Shown: positions 42,354 through 52,008 of the stretch, piece after piece
Position numbering within the stretch: position 1 is the first letter of the stretch
Layout: every line of letters starts with the position of its first letter
NCBI RefSeq assembly: GCF_900156735.1
Contig: NZ_FTOL01000008.1
Coordinates: 1-64,000, forward strand
Length of the DNA stretch: 64,000 nt
DNA from: Chryseobacterium ureilyticum
GTDB taxonomy: Bacteria; Bacteroidota; Bacteroidia; Flavobacteriales; Weeksellaceae
Direction of reading: 5' to 3'
Made by a program: the position numbers and the translations under genes
Notes under the pieces: model-generated
Databases searched by the model: none
What the model saw: the letters and a program-made list of their open reading frames with translations, nothing else
Told to the model about the DNA's origin: nothing

Positions 42354-43655
42354 ATGAAAAAACTAACTACCTTTTCTGCTGTCATTCTCTGCTCATTGAT
42401 GGAGGCACAATATTGTACCCCAACTTTTCAATACGGAGCTGACAGCAACATGATTACCAATGTCACTTTTGGAAATATAAACAATACATCCCCGTTTCAA
42501 TCCGGGATAACTCCCGATTACGAAGATTTTACTTCGATGTCTACAGATCTATTGGCTGGGAATAGTTACCAGATCTCTGTAAAAGGACCATCCAGTTCGT
42601 TTCCAAGCGATGTTGTGGTTTTCATAGACTTCAACAGAAACGGAAACTTTGATGATGCTGGAGAGAGTTTTTACATAGGAAAACTGAATTCGGCAACTCC
42701 GGCGAATGCTTTTACCATAGACGGAACAATTAATGTGCCTGCCAATGCTTCTTCAGGTACTACAAGAATGAGAGTTCTTAAAAACAGTAATCTGGCTGCG
42801 TATTCAGATCCTAATGCGCCAAGTTCAATCAATACAGCATGTGATAATTTAAGAACAGGGCAGACCGAAGATTATACCGTGAATATCACTGGAAATACAG
42901 TTGGTTTCCCATCCCCTTATTGCGGAGCTGAAAATGTAACAAGCCTTACAGTAAGTGAAATAACCCGTGTAGATTTTAATGGGTTAAGTAATGACAGCTC
43001 TATTGATGGAAGTTCAGAGACTATTGAAGACTTTACAGGTACCGTTTTTAACGCAAACAGAGGAAATACTTATCCTATTTCGGTAACGGGAGGAACTCAT
43101 GGGCAGACCACGGTTTCTGCATATGCTTATATTGATTTTAACCATAATAATCAGTTTGATGCTGATGAAAAATTCAATCTGGGATATCTGGATAATTCAG
43201 ATCCGGTTTCAGGACATCAATCCGGGATTACTTCCGGAATGATTACAATTCCTGCCAATTCTTTATTAGGAAATACCCGTTTAAGAATAGTAAAAGCTTA
43301 TGAATCAAATTCCTGGATGGGAACTTTGGAAAATCTTCCATGTCCTTCCGGTTGGTTTATTGGACAGGCAGAAGATTATACAATCAATATTCAGCCGGAA
43401 AGTCTTTCAACATCAGAGGTGGCTAAAGATTCTTCAGTGAAAGTAAAGGTATATCCAAATCCTACTACAGGAGCTGTAACCATCAAAATGAAAGAAGGAC
43501 TGGAGAAGTACGAAATCTATAATATCTCAGGACAAAAGCTTTCGGAGGGGAATTCTGAAACTGTAAATATGAACAATTTTGTTCCTGGAACTTATCTGAT
43601 AAAGATTCTTACAAAAGATAAGAAACTGACCACTGAAAAAGTGATCAAAAAGTAA
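42354..43655 (+). CDS. Secreted GEVED-domain protein with T9SS type A sorting domain
   Basis: 433 residues. Signal peptide 1-19 ending 'LMEAQ'. Two tandem GEVED-type modules (about 20-178 and 185-350), each with a Cys-containing start ('YCTPTFQYGAD', 'YCGAENVTS'), a calcium-like 'FIDFNRNGNFDDAGE' or 'YIDFNHNNQFDADE' strand, and a closing 'GQTEDYTVNI' or 'GQAEDYTINI'. The last about 75 residues are a T9SS type A C-terminal domain ('VKVYPNPTTGAVTI ... KVIKK'), so it is secreted across the outer membrane and probably surface-attached. GEVED modules are found in adhesins and exoenzymes; no enzymatic domain here. Confidence 0.92.
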   Translation: MKKLTTFSAVILCSLMEAQYCTPTFQYGADSNMITNVTFGNINNTSPFQSGITPDYEDFTSMSTDLLAGNSYQISVKGPSSSFPSDVVVFIDFNRNGNFDDAGESFYIGKLNSATPANAFTIDGTINVPANASSGTTRMRVLKNSNLAAYSDPNAPSSINTACDNLRTGQTEDYTVNITGNTVGFPSPYCGAENVTSLTVSEITRVDFNGLSNDSSIDGSSETIEDFTGTVFNANRGNTYPISVTGGTHGQTTVSAYAYIDFNHNNQFDADEKFNLGYLDNSDPVSGHQSGITSGMITIPANSLLGNTRLRIVKAYESNSWMGTLENLPCPSGWFIGQAEDYTINIQPESLSTSEVAKDSSVKVKVYPNPTTGAVTIKMKEGLEKYEIYNISGQKLSEGNSETVNMNNFVPGTYLIKILTKDKKLTTEKVIKK

Positions 43656-43697
43656 AACACATATCTAATCATATCCATATCAATTTTTGTTTTTTTG

Positions 43698-43728
43698 ACC
43701 GGCAGATTTTATCTGTCGGTTTTGTTTT
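43698..43728 (+). terminator. Terminator after the GEVED protein gene
   Basis: ACCGGCAGAT (43698-43707) pairs with ATCTGTCGGT (43711-43720), one wobble, followed by TTTGTTTT. Confidence 0.8.
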
Positions 43729-43743
43729 GTAAAATGTTGAATA

Positions 43744-46700
43744 TTAATTCGGTTCAAGGATATTCAGAAGATCTTGCTTAGATAATCCCTGAAATTTACC
43801 ACCATCCGTTTTAAGAAGATTTTGAGCCAGTTGGGTTTTCTTTTTCTGTAATGTAAGAATTTTTTCTTCCACTGTATTAGAACAGATCATGCGGACTGCA
43901 ATCACGTTTTTAGTTTGTCCGATACGGTAGCTACGGTCAATAGCTTGGTTTTCTGTGGCAGGATTCCACCATGGATCTATAAGGTAAATATAATCTGCCT
44001 GCGTAAGATTAAGGCCCACACCTCCGGCTTTTAAGCTTATTAAAAACACACGGATATTTTCATTGTTCTGAAAATTAGCAACCTTTTCACCTCTGTCTTT
44101 AGTTTGTCCTGTGAGATATTCAAAAGGAATTCCGTGGCGCTCAAGTTCCGGTTTCAACAAATCAAGCATACCCACAAACTGTGAGAATACCAGAATTTTA
44201 TGATCTTTGGATTTTCCAAGGATCTGTTCCATCAGAATTTCAATTTTTACAGCGTTTTCGCCTGAATATCCCTCTTTAATAAGCACAGGGGAGTTGCAGA
44301 TCTGTCTGAGTCTTGTAAGCCCTGTAAGAACGTGCATACTGTTTTTGTTAAGATCATCGTCATCATTAGCAGCTATGAATTCACGAAGTTCCTTTTCATA
44401 AGCGTCGTATATTTTACGCTGTTCAGAATTCATTTCACAGTAAATAACAGTTTCCGTTTTTTCCGGAAGTTCTTTGGCAACCTGCTTTTTGGTTCTTCGA
44501 AGGATAAATGGTTTTATCTTTTGCTGAAGCTCCAGCGCGCGTTTGCTGTATTCAAACTTATCAATAGGAATGGCATAAATATCTTTAAAAGACTGTTTGC
44601 TTCCTAATAACCCGGGACAGGCAAATGAAAGCTGGCTATAGAGGTCAAATGTGCTGTTTTCTATAGGCGTTCCTGTTAATACAAACCTGTTTCTGGATTG
44701 AAGAAGACGTGCTGCTTTATATCTTTCAGAATTTTGATTTTTAATGGTTTGAGATTCATCAAGGAAAACATAATTGAAATTGAACGTTTTCAGAAACTTA
44801 ATATCCGAAAGAAGCATCCCATAACTGGTTAAAACAACCTCGTAATCTGAAAAGTGAGATGCCGATTTCGGACGATCTGAACCATAATGCAATAATACTT
44901 TGATGGAAGGAGCAAATCTGCTGATCTCATCCTGCCAGTTGAAAAGAAGGGACGTAGGAACTACAATAAGGCTGGTTGTATGCCCACGTTTTTCCCTCTG
45001 AGAAAGTATAAAAGCAATGATCTGAAGTGTTTTTCCCAATCCCATATCATCGGCAAGACAGCCACCGAAGTTATAACGATCAAGAAAATTCAGCCAATTG
45101 AGCCCTTCATGTTGATAATCTCTTAATTCTGCACGTAATTCAGCCGGAATATTTACTTCAGGGATCTTTTTGCCTGTTGAAAAGGCTGAAGAATACGTTG
45201 AGATTTCATTCTGTACTTCAGTGCTTAATACTTCTTTTTCGAAAAGCGAAGAAACTTCAGTAAAATTGATCTTTGGAATTTTTAATAGTTCTTCATCTAT
45301 TTCTCCAGCCTGGAAGTAAGTGGCAATCTTATCGAGCCATTCTTCAGGCAAAATTCCAAGGGTTCCGTCATCCAATTGTATGAACTTACTCTTATTTCGA
45401 ATTGTTCTATGCAGTTGTTTAAGAGTAGCATCTTTTTGTCCGAAACTTACTTTTAATTTAGCATTAAACCAATCCAATCCGCTTGTAATCTGAATGTTGA
45501 TTTTAGCGCGGTGTGAGTTTAGTTTATTATTTTTCAGTTCGTTAAACCCGAGAATGGCAATTCCTTCGTTTCTCCATGTTTCAAATGCTTCAAGAAACCA
45601 ATTATTATCCAGAAACTTATCTCTGTGAAGATAAAAATATTGGTATCCGTCCATTTGTTCTTCAAAGTCCTGATGTTGTTTCATTACCAGAGAAGTGAAG
45701 CGTGCTTCTGCTGCATCATTTCTTTCTATTTTGAATACATTTCCGTTTTGGTCTGTATCAAAAATTTGCTTTCTGGAATATACGGGGACTTCAACTTCTC
45801 CGTATTTCATGACGGGTGTGATGCCAATATAATTTTCCTGCTGACGAAGGTAAATCACATTTTCAATATGAAAATCCTTATCTTTAAGTTGTGCTTTCGT
45901 TGCAGGTTGTATGTAGCTGTAATTTATATGGATATGATCTTCAATATTAGCTAAAATATTGGTCATGAAATCTTCATATTTGGACGAATGAACCAATAAG
46001 ATTTCATTATTTGACTTAAAGAATTTGATTATTCTAAGCAGGTCTGGGTGGTCTACGAAGTTGAAAGTGTTTGAGTTATATATAAAATATTCATTTCTGA
46101 GAATCACATTTTTAAAAGGAATAGACGTGTCATTGAATTGTAATTCTCCTGTTATTTCATAAAAAGGATCTTTCTTAAATACAGATAGTTGAACTTCTGC
46201 ATCTAAAGTGTTAAGTGTAATAGGAAGTAATGACTTGGAAGAGACAGTTTCTGCAATATCCCGATCGTGATAGTAGACGTCCAGTCCCAAAGGATTTTTT
46301 ACAATAAGTTTTAATGCTTCCAGTTCTGCAGCATTATATTCTTCATTATAGTTGTTCTGAAAAGCAGTAATGGCTGTATAGAATTTTATTTCCTGAGGTT
46401 TTTCTGCTCTCCAGATCAGTTGCATGGCATCTACAGCGTTTACCGGATTTTTAATCTTACCGGATTGAGTGATTTCCGCTTCCATGAGGGAAAATACGAG
46501 ATGATTGTAATAGCGGTGTGTTCCGATGACCAATATCTGTTTTTTTCCTGTTTCAAGAGCAGCAAGCTTATCCAGTTTAGAAGGTAACTGAGGAAGAAGA
46601 TCTCTTTTAAACATAAGATCATCCAGAGGCAGCATTTCTTTGATTTTCGATGAGATTTCAAGCTTTTCGTTTATCCATTCAAGCTGAAAATAGGTATCCA

Positions 46701-47079
46701 GGTCTGGTTCGTTTTCCAAACCATAAGCTTTTGCCTTAGGAATTAATGTTTTTCTGCGAAACGTATCATCAAAGAAGATCAGGTAATTTTTATCCTCAAG
46801 AATACAATGGATGATTTCCGCCTGATGCGAGCAAAGTTTGTCTTTAGGATGGTTACAGGTGCATGAGCAGAGTAGTGAACTGCCTATACGGCTTATGGTG
46901 ACCATCGGAAATTCCTGCAAAGAGTTTTTGGTAAATATTCCTGTATTGATTTCAATATTAACCGGATAGATCTCACGAAAGTCCTTGATACTAACAAATG
47001 AGCTTTCTGTAGTATGCTTCAACAGATCATATACGGAAAGGGTGCTGATATTAATGTTTTCAAGGATGTATTCTGCCAT
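43744..47079 (-). CDS. SWIM zinc finger - SNF2 family helicase
   Basis: 1111 residues from the ATG at 47079 ('MAEYILENINISTLSVYDLL'). A SWIM-type zinc finger at about 75-100 ('CSCTCNHPKDKLCSHQ'), a bacterial SNF2-associated middle region, then a RecA-like pair: Walker A 'DDMGLGKTLQ', motif II as DESQ instead of DEAH ('VFLDESQTIKN'), 'LTGTPIENS', motif V 'ISLKAGGVGLNLT' and motif VI 'QAIDRSYRIGQT'. These ATPases translocate on double-stranded DNA and remodel protein-DNA complexes; in bacteria they overlap functionally with RapA/HepA. Single gene, no methyltransferase or nuclease next to it, so a defence role is not indicated. Confidence 0.93.
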   Translation of the reverse strand: MAEYILENINISTLSVYDLLKHTTESSFVSIKDFREIYPVNIEINTGIFTKNSLQEFPMVTISRIGSSLLCSCTCNHPKDKLCSHQAEIIHCILEDKNYLIFFDDTFRRKTLIPKAKAYGLENEPDLDTYFQLEWINEKLEISSKIKEMLPLDDLMFKRDLLPQLPSKLDKLAALETGKKQILVIGTHRYYNHLVFSLMEAEITQSGKIKNPVNAVDAMQLIWRAEKPQEIKFYTAITAFQNNYNEEYNAAELEALKLIVKNPLGLDVYYHDRDIAETVSSKSLLPITLNTLDAEVQLSVFKKDPFYEITGELQFNDTSIPFKNVILRNEYFIYNSNTFNFVDHPDLLRIIKFFKSNNEILLVHSSKYEDFMTNILANIEDHIHINYSYIQPATKAQLKDKDFHIENVIYLRQQENYIGITPVMKYGEVEVPVYSRKQIFDTDQNGNVFKIERNDAAEARFTSLVMKQHQDFEEQMDGYQYFYLHRDKFLDNNWFLEAFETWRNEGIAILGFNELKNNKLNSHRAKINIQITSGLDWFNAKLKVSFGQKDATLKQLHRTIRNKSKFIQLDDGTLGILPEEWLDKIATYFQAGEIDEELLKIPKINFTEVSSLFEKEVLSTEVQNEISTYSSAFSTGKKIPEVNIPAELRAELRDYQHEGLNWLNFLDRYNFGGCLADDMGLGKTLQIIAFILSQREKRGHTTSLIVVPTSLLFNWQDEISRFAPSIKVLLHYGSDRPKSASHFSDYEVVLTSYGMLLSDIKFLKTFNFNYVFLDESQTIKNQNSERYKAARLLQSRNRFVLTGTPIENSTFDLYSQLSFACPGLLGSKQSFKDIYAIPIDKFEYSKRALELQQKIKPFILRRTKKQVAKELPEKTETVIYCEMNSEQRKIYDAYEKELREFIAANDDDDLNKNSMHVLTGLTRLRQICNSPVLIKEGYSGENAVKIEILMEQILGKSKDHKILVFSQFVGMLDLLKPELERHGIPFEYLTGQTKDRGEKVANFQNNENIRVFLISLKAGGVGLNLTQADYIYLIDPWWNPATENQAIDRSYRIGQTKNVIAVRMICSNTVEEKILTLQKKKTQLAQNLLKTDGGKFQGLSKQDLLNILEPN

Positions 47080-47249
47080 AAAAATTGATAAAGACAAAAT
47101 TACAAAAAACAAGCGAATGATGAGTGGGTTTTTATTGTAAAGCAGTTTGTAGAATGAAGCGTGTATTCGGTAGATGAAAAATATTTCCTTTCATGGAGAA
47201 TTCTTAATTTTAATTTGAGAATCTGAACCAAACCTTAAACCAAAATAGT

Positions 47250-48257
47250 ATGAAAAAGTTAAACTTTATTGTATTCCTGATGATCGGAATAATGGCTTAT
47301 GCACAGCCCTCGATACCAAGATCTGGTGTAGATCATATTAACACTACGATTTCATTAAAATCTGAAGATGTAACCGGAACTTCCATCACTGCAGGTCCTT
47401 CCGGGGCAAATGTTACCTGGGATTTCTCTGTGTATGCAGGAACTAATGCTATGGATTTTGTAACCAATACATGCCCGGGACAAACGAATTGTTTCAGGTT
47501 TCCCGGAGCGAACAGGATTACAAAACCAAATTCTATGGATACGCATGATTTTAATATTATGACGGATACTGAAGCTACAATGATAGGTTCTTATTCCGGA
47601 CCGGCTTTGGGAGATGTGACCGTTACTTATGTGAATCCTTTGATTGAATATAAGTTTCCGATTACTTATTTACAGCAGTTTGATGATGCGTATGAATTTA
47701 ACAGTGTCTCAACAGCAATAGGAAACACGAATGAAACAGGTCAGGTAAGCTATACCGTGGATGGCTATGGAACTGTAATAACGCCTAAAGGAACGTATCC
47801 CAATGTTTTGAGGATAAAAAGAATGAGAACGGCAACACAGACGATCTTCAGTACTCCTACGCCTATGACAGCAACTTATACGAATGAATCTTATCAATGG
47901 GTAAGTCAGTCGGCAGGTACTGTATTTAGCTTTGCTATTAACACATTTGTTCTTCAGGGAACTACAAATATTGCCAAAACGGTGTCTTACCTTGATGCAG
48001 ATGTACTGTCAACAGTTGATTTGAGTAATCAAAAATCGGCGATTTCACTGTATCCGAATCCTAGCTCGGATATTGTCGCTTTATCGTCAAAAGAGGCTTT
48101 TAAAAAGGTTTTGATTACTACCTTGGAAGGGAAAACCGTTTTAACCACAGAGAATTCCAGAAATATTGATATTTCAAAGTTGCCGAAAGGAGTATATCTG
48201 CTTCAGGGAGAATTGAAAGATGGAACTTTTGTTTCAAAGAAAATTATAAAAAAATAG
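47250..48257 (+). CDS. Secreted protein with T9SS type A sorting domain
   Basis: 335 residues. Signal peptide 1-18 ('MKKLNFIVFLMIGIMAYA'). The body (about 20-250) is beta-rich with no recognised domain; it has a CPG...C pair ('NTCPGQTNCFRF') that may form a disulfide. The C-terminal about 75 residues form a type A sorting domain ('AISLYPNPSSDIVALSS ... SKKIIKK'). It is therefore T9SS cargo. The role of the body is unknown. Divergent from the SNF2 gene, 170 bp apart. Confidence 0.88.
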   Translation: MKKLNFIVFLMIGIMAYAQPSIPRSGVDHINTTISLKSEDVTGTSITAGPSGANVTWDFSVYAGTNAMDFVTNTCPGQTNCFRFPGANRITKPNSMDTHDFNIMTDTEATMIGSYSGPALGDVTVTYVNPLIEYKFPITYLQQFDDAYEFNSVSTAIGNTNETGQVSYTVDGYGTVITPKGTYPNVLRIKRMRTATQTIFSTPTPMTATYTNESYQWVSQSAGTVFSFAINTFVLQGTTNIAKTVSYLDADVLSTVDLSNQKSAISLYPNPSSDIVALSSKEAFKKVLITTLEGKTVLTTENSRNIDISKLPKGVYLLQGELKDGTFVSKKIIKK

Positions 48258-48327
48258 GTGGTTTATACAGAAATGGAAAAATGATGTTTCTGTAGTGCTT
48301 TTTCATGAAATATGTGTGAATGTTATG

Positions 48328-48368
48328 ATCAGACGTAAAGTTGTTTCACTTCTGCGCCTGATTTTTTT
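48328..48368 (+). terminator. Terminator after the T9SS cargo gene
   Basis: ATCAGACGTA near 48328 pairs with TGCGCCTGAT ending at 48362, with wobbles, followed by a run of T. It also lies at the 3' end of the convergent GNAT gene. Confidence 0.65.
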
Positions 48369-48990
48369 ATGATTGCTGGTGATGAATATTTTGCTTTTCT
48401 TTGATCTGAGTTTCAATTTTTACTTTTGCAGTATTCCACTCATTATCCAGAATGCTGTAATAAGCGGCATTTCTCGTGCTTCCGTCCTGTTGAATTTTAT
48501 CTTTGCGTAAAATACCTTCAAACACTCCACCAATTTTTTCAATTGCTTTTCTTGATCTGAAATTATTGTCTTTGGTTTTTAGCTGAACACGATTGGTTTT
48601 TAGTGTTTCAAAGCAATAAGTAAGCAGTAGTAATTTAGATTCAAGATTGACGCTGGTTCCCCAAAACTCTTTTGTAATCCAAGTCCATCCGATTTCAAGT
48701 TTTCTATCAGAAGGATATATCTCAAAAAACCTTGTTGAACCTATCAGTCTTTTCGTTTGTTTATTTCTTATGACAAAAGGATATTGATTTCCGTTTTCTC
48801 TTTCGGACAAGGCAAACTCATAGTTTTTATAAAAAAGTTCTTTATCTGAGCAGTCGGAAGGGATATTTGCCCAAAGTTCTTTATCTGCAGCGGCTGTATA
48901 TAATTCTTCAAGATGTTCTTTTTCAAGAGGAATCAATTCAATGGTTGTTCCTTCCAGAATGGTTGGGTATGGTATCCATTTCTCCTTCAT
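48367..48990 (-). CDS. GNAT family N-acetyltransferase (RimJ/RimL-like)
   Basis: 207 residues. 'TTIELIPLEKEHLEELY' opening, 'YPFVIRNKQTKRLIGSTRF', 'KLEIGWTWITKEFWGTSVN' (the acetyl-CoA loop is less canonical than usual), 'TNRVQLKTKDNNFRSRKAI' and 'KIGGVFEGILRKD'. This is the RimJ/RimL/spermidine-type clade acting on protein N-termini or small amines. The C-terminal about 25 residues are a Lys/Gln-rich extension. Single gene convergent with the T9SS cargo gene. Confidence 0.85.
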   Translation of the reverse strand: MKEKWIPYPTILEGTTIELIPLEKEHLEELYTAAADKELWANIPSDCSDKELFYKNYEFALSERENGNQYPFVIRNKQTKRLIGSTRFFEIYPSDRKLEIGWTWITKEFWGTSVNLESKLLLLTYCFETLKTNRVQLKTKDNNFRSRKAIEKIGGVFEGILRKDKIQQDGSTRNAAYYSILDNEWNTAKVKIETQIKEKQNIHHQQS

Positions 48991-49045
48991 AGGTTTAGTT
49001 TTTTATAGTTGATTGAATAAAAATGATTTTAAAATATTAAGCCAT

Positions 49046-49666
49046 TTAGCTTATGTTTTCAATGGAATCAATCTGCCATTGGTCTTTTTTGCTCAGAGTA
49101 TATTGGTAGGTCATACCACAGTTTTTCAAATGGAATTCTACGAAATATTGCTGATCATTGATCTTTTTTACAGTAAATGTTATATTTTCAATATTTTTCA
49201 GATCAGATTGGTAATCTTCCTGAGTTTTAAAGAAATAATCATAATCAAAGCCGAATGGTGGTCCGTCGTTAGCAGGGTCTTTTTTGAAATGCTCATCACC
49301 TTTTACATAATTTTGTTTGTAATTTGACAGGAATTTTTGCGAAAACAAATTACTGCTTTCCATAAATTTGATTTCTTTTTCTACCGCGTCAAAATCTACA
49401 TAATAATTTGCCGGAGTTTCATTTTGTTCCAGAATTCCACCTTTTATAGTATTGAAATTATAGAGTTTTTCTTCGTTATCTCTATACCATTTCAAAAATG
49501 ATTTTACTGTTTTAATTTGGGAATTATCTTGTGTTTCTTGATGAGAAAGGTTCGTATTTTGTTGTTTTATAGTATCTTGAATGATGTTTTGTTGTAGTGT
49601 TTCTTCTTTTTTGCAATGTAAAAATAATAAGCAAATAGTAGACAATAACAGTGTTTTCCTTGGCAT
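49046..49666 (-). CDS. Putative lipoprotein (DUF3828-like)
   Basis: 206 residues. N-terminal signal with lipobox-like 'LLFLHCKKEE' (Cys about 18). A Gln/Thr/Asn-rich linker to about residue 55 is followed by a domain with 'VKSFLKWYRDNEEKLYNF', 'YYVDFDAVEKEIKFMESS', 'LSNYKQNYVKG' and the end 'YFVEFHLKNCG...WQIDSIENIS', which resembles DUF3828-type periplasmic domains. Function unknown. Likely transcribed alone, 55 bp upstream of the GNAT gene. Confidence 0.7.
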   Translation of the reverse strand: MPRKTLLLSTICLLFLHCKKEETLQQNIIQDTIKQQNTNLSHQETQDNSQIKTVKSFLKWYRDNEEKLYNFNTIKGGILEQNETPANYYVDFDAVEKEIKFMESSNLFSQKFLSNYKQNYVKGDEHFKKDPANDGPPFGFDYDYFFKTQEDYQSDLKNIENITFTVKKINDQQYFVEFHLKNCGMTYQYTLSKKDQWQIDSIENIS

Positions 49667-49740
49667 AAATAGTTTCTTTTTCTGAGGTCTAAATTACAAA
49701 AAACTCACTAAGACTCTATCTTTAACCTATTGTCTTCTGC

Positions 49741-50586
49741 TTATTTTTTGATTTTATAATTTTCTCTGTATGTATTGGCAGTGATTCCTGTACAACGTCT
49801 GAAATAACGGCAAAAAAGGGATGAATCTACAAACTGCAACTGATTACTGACTTCCTTGATAGAAAGCGAGGTTGTTTTGAGAAGTTCCTTGGCATGCTTT
49901 ATAACGATATAGCTGATCCATTGCTTGATCGGTTTTCCGGTTTCTTTTTTGATAAGACTGCTTAAATATTGCGGTGAAAGATGTAACTGGTCAGAATAGA
50001 ATAATACGCTTCTCTGAAGATGACCATGTTCATTGAGTAATTCAAAAAAACGTTCAATAATATCCTGACTTCTGGTTTGTAAAAGACTATTGTTCTTAAT
50101 AACCGGGAGATAAAGTTTTGAAACAAGTTCAAGAAGAGCATAAAGAAGATATTGAACAGATTCCGGAGTGCTTTCTTCCTTAATTCTTGAGTTGTAATCC
50201 TGTATAAGTTTTACGGTAGACCAGATAAGCCTTTTGGCAGAATTTTCTACCTGTATTGCTGGGTTGAATTTAATTTCGTCACTTGCCAAAAGGACTGTTA
50301 GAAAACTGTAGGTGCTGATAAAGTCCAGAGAAATATAGAAAACTGAAAGCTCCAGATCGTCACTACAGGAGACGTTTGCCAGATCTGTATCGGGGAGAAG
50401 CATGATCACAGAATGATCATCTATATTAAAAGGAAGTCCGTTGATGTGCAGATTCAGTTTGCCGGCTGATACAAAACAAAGTAACAATTTATTAAGTTTA
50501 GTGCTTCTTTTCTGAAATTCTGCAATCCCATCAGCTTTATATTTTTCAATATATAATCCTTCAAATTTTGGTTTAATATCTATCAT
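49741..50586 (-). CDS. AraC family transcriptional regulator
   Basis: 281 residues. An N-terminal cupin-like sensing region (about 30-110) with 'LLLCFVSAGKLNLHINGLPF', and a C-terminal AraC double HTH (about 180-281): 'LHLSPQYLSSLIKKETGKP' and 'SNQLQFVDSSLFCRYFRRCTG'. Divergent from the MFS transporter gene with a 202-bp spacer that contains a 21-bp-spaced direct repeat (50697-50729) close to the transporter promoter. Activation of the transporter gene is therefore plausible; the effector is unknown. Confidence 0.9.
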   Translation of the reverse strand: MIDIKPKFEGLYIEKYKADGIAEFQKRSTKLNKLLLCFVSAGKLNLHINGLPFNIDDHSVIMLLPDTDLANVSCSDDLELSVFYISLDFISTYSFLTVLLASDEIKFNPAIQVENSAKRLIWSTVKLIQDYNSRIKEESTPESVQYLLYALLELVSKLYLPVIKNNSLLQTRSQDIIERFFELLNEHGHLQRSVLFYSDQLHLSPQYLSSLIKKETGKPIKQWISYIVIKHAKELLKTTSLSIKEVSNQLQFVDSSLFCRYFRRCTGITANTYRENYKIKK

Positions 50587-50696
50587 TTCACAGGTGGATG
50601 GCTTCTTGGTGTACGTTTAAAGTTTGATAATAATATTTCCTCATCAACTTCTGGACAAATGTAAGCAGTTAATTTTTCTTTTTAAAAGCGTTGTTT

Positions 50697-50729
50697 AAAA
50701 TGGAATATAAAATAGCAAAAATGGAATAT
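50697..50729. promoter_or_regulatory. AraC-type direct repeat AAAATGGAATAT, 21-bp period
   Basis: Two exact copies of AAAATGGAATAT at 50697-50708 and 50718-50729, offset 21 bp (two helical turns), as expected for an AraC-family monomer pair binding on one DNA face. They lie 60-92 bp before the MFS start, just upstream of a TAACTTCG (-7-like, 50751-50758). The bound regulator is inferred to be the divergent AraC protein. Confidence 0.6.
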
Positions 50730-50788
50730 CTTTTATTGGAAGAGTGTGCCTAACTTCGCAGCGGAAATTTTAATCATATACTGTTGTC

Positions 50789-51946
50789 ATGCACGATAAA
50801 GAATCATTTAATGCCAAAATGCCTACCGCTTGTTTCTTACTTTTTTTCGCTCACGGACTTGTTTTTTCTTCCTGGGCGAGCCGTATTCCCATCATTAAAA
50901 ATGCTCTTTCCATCAATGAAGCAGAGTTAGGAACACTTCTTCTTCTGATGCCTATTGGGCAGTTGTCCACAATGGTTTTGTCAGGAAAAATGATCAGTAA
51001 ATATGGAAGCAGTAGAATTATTAAGTATTGTTTTTTACTGTATCCTGCTTTTCTTTTATTGATTGGACTTGCTCCTTCTTACTGGATTTTGGGCGTTGTT
51101 CTGTTCTTCTTCGGTGTTTTTGGAAATCTTTGCAATATTGCGGTCAATACACAGGCAATCGAAATAGAATCAATAACTAAAAGGACATTGCTTTCATCTT
51201 ATCATGGTGCCTGGTGTTTCGCTGGATTGATTGGTGCGGTTGTAGGTTTGCTTGTTATCAACTTAAAAATGGAAACATTTCCTCATTTTGTATTTATTTT
51301 TATCCTTGTTACGCTGATCTGGTTATACAGTAGAAATCATCTGACGAATGTTATTCATAAAACTGAGCCGAATACGCGATCTATTTTTAAATCGGTAAAC
51401 CCTACATTGGTGGGATTGGGAATCATTGGGTTTTTGAGTATGGCGATTGAAGGCGCTATGTTTGACTGGAGTGGTGTCTATTTTCAAACGATAGTGAAAG
51501 CTCCTGAAAATCTTGTCATATTGGGATATACGAGTTTTATTTTAATGATGACTTTAGGTAGATTCGTTGGAAACCGTATTATTGAAAAGTATGGAAAAAG
51601 AACGGTTTTACAGTGTTGTGGTATGATGATGAGCGCAGGACTTTTCCTGAGTATTTTCTTTCCTCAACTATGGATTTGTGTCATTGCATTTATGATTGTC
51701 GGGCTGGGAGGATCTTTAAGTGTTCCGTCGGTTTACAGTACTATCGGAAAAGTAAATACAGTTGCACCGAGTATTGCTTTATCATTTGTATCCAGTATTT
51801 CATTCTTAGGCTTTTTGATTGGTCCTCCGCTGATCGGATATATCGCGGAAGCTTTTGATCTTAGATATTCTTATGGAATTTTTGCCTGTTTTGGAATATT
51901 ATTGACCCTTATGGCTGGTAAGATGCAGGTCTTTAGGAATAAATAA
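50789..51946 (+). CDS. MFS transporter (YbjJ-like)
   Basis: 385 residues with twelve membrane helices. Starts 'FFAHGLVFSSWASRIPIIKN', a pattern of the YbjJ/FucP-like MFS group, with the MFS A-like motif in 'GKMISKYGSSRIIKY' and 'NRIIEKYGKRTVLQ' in the second half. Substrate unknown (sugar or drug). Controlled by the divergent AraC gene, judging from the intergenic direct repeats. Shares a terminator hairpin (51963-52000) with the convergent small gene. Confidence 0.85.
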   Translation: MHDKESFNAKMPTACFLLFFAHGLVFSSWASRIPIIKNALSINEAELGTLLLLMPIGQLSTMVLSGKMISKYGSSRIIKYCFLLYPAFLLLIGLAPSYWILGVVLFFFGVFGNLCNIAVNTQAIEIESITKRTLLSSYHGAWCFAGLIGAVVGLLVINLKMETFPHFVFIFILVTLIWLYSRNHLTNVIHKTEPNTRSIFKSVNPTLVGLGIIGFLSMAIEGAMFDWSGVYFQTIVKAPENLVILGYTSFILMMTLGRFVGNRIIEKYGKRTVLQCCGMMMSAGLFLSIFFPQLWICVIAFMIVGLGGSLSVPSVYSTIGKVNTVAPSIALSFVSSISFLGFLIGPPLIGYIAEAFDLRYSYGIFACFGILLTLMAGKMQVFRNK

Positions 51947-51962
51947 TTAAATATTAATAAAC

Positions 51963-52000
51963 GGACTGTTTTTAGAATTTCAATGTTCCGAAAACAGTCC
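51963..52000. terminator. Bidirectional terminator
   Basis: GGACTGTTTT (51963-51972) pairs perfectly with AAAACAGTCC (51991-52000), with an 18-nt loop, between convergent genes. Confidence 0.75.
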
Positions 52001-52008
52001 TTATTGTA

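Noticed and set aside
43744..47079. Anti-phage defence island around the SNF2 helicase
   Set aside because: The protein has the housekeeping SWIM-SNF2 architecture and is flanked by T9SS cargo genes, with no nuclease, methylase or other defence partner.
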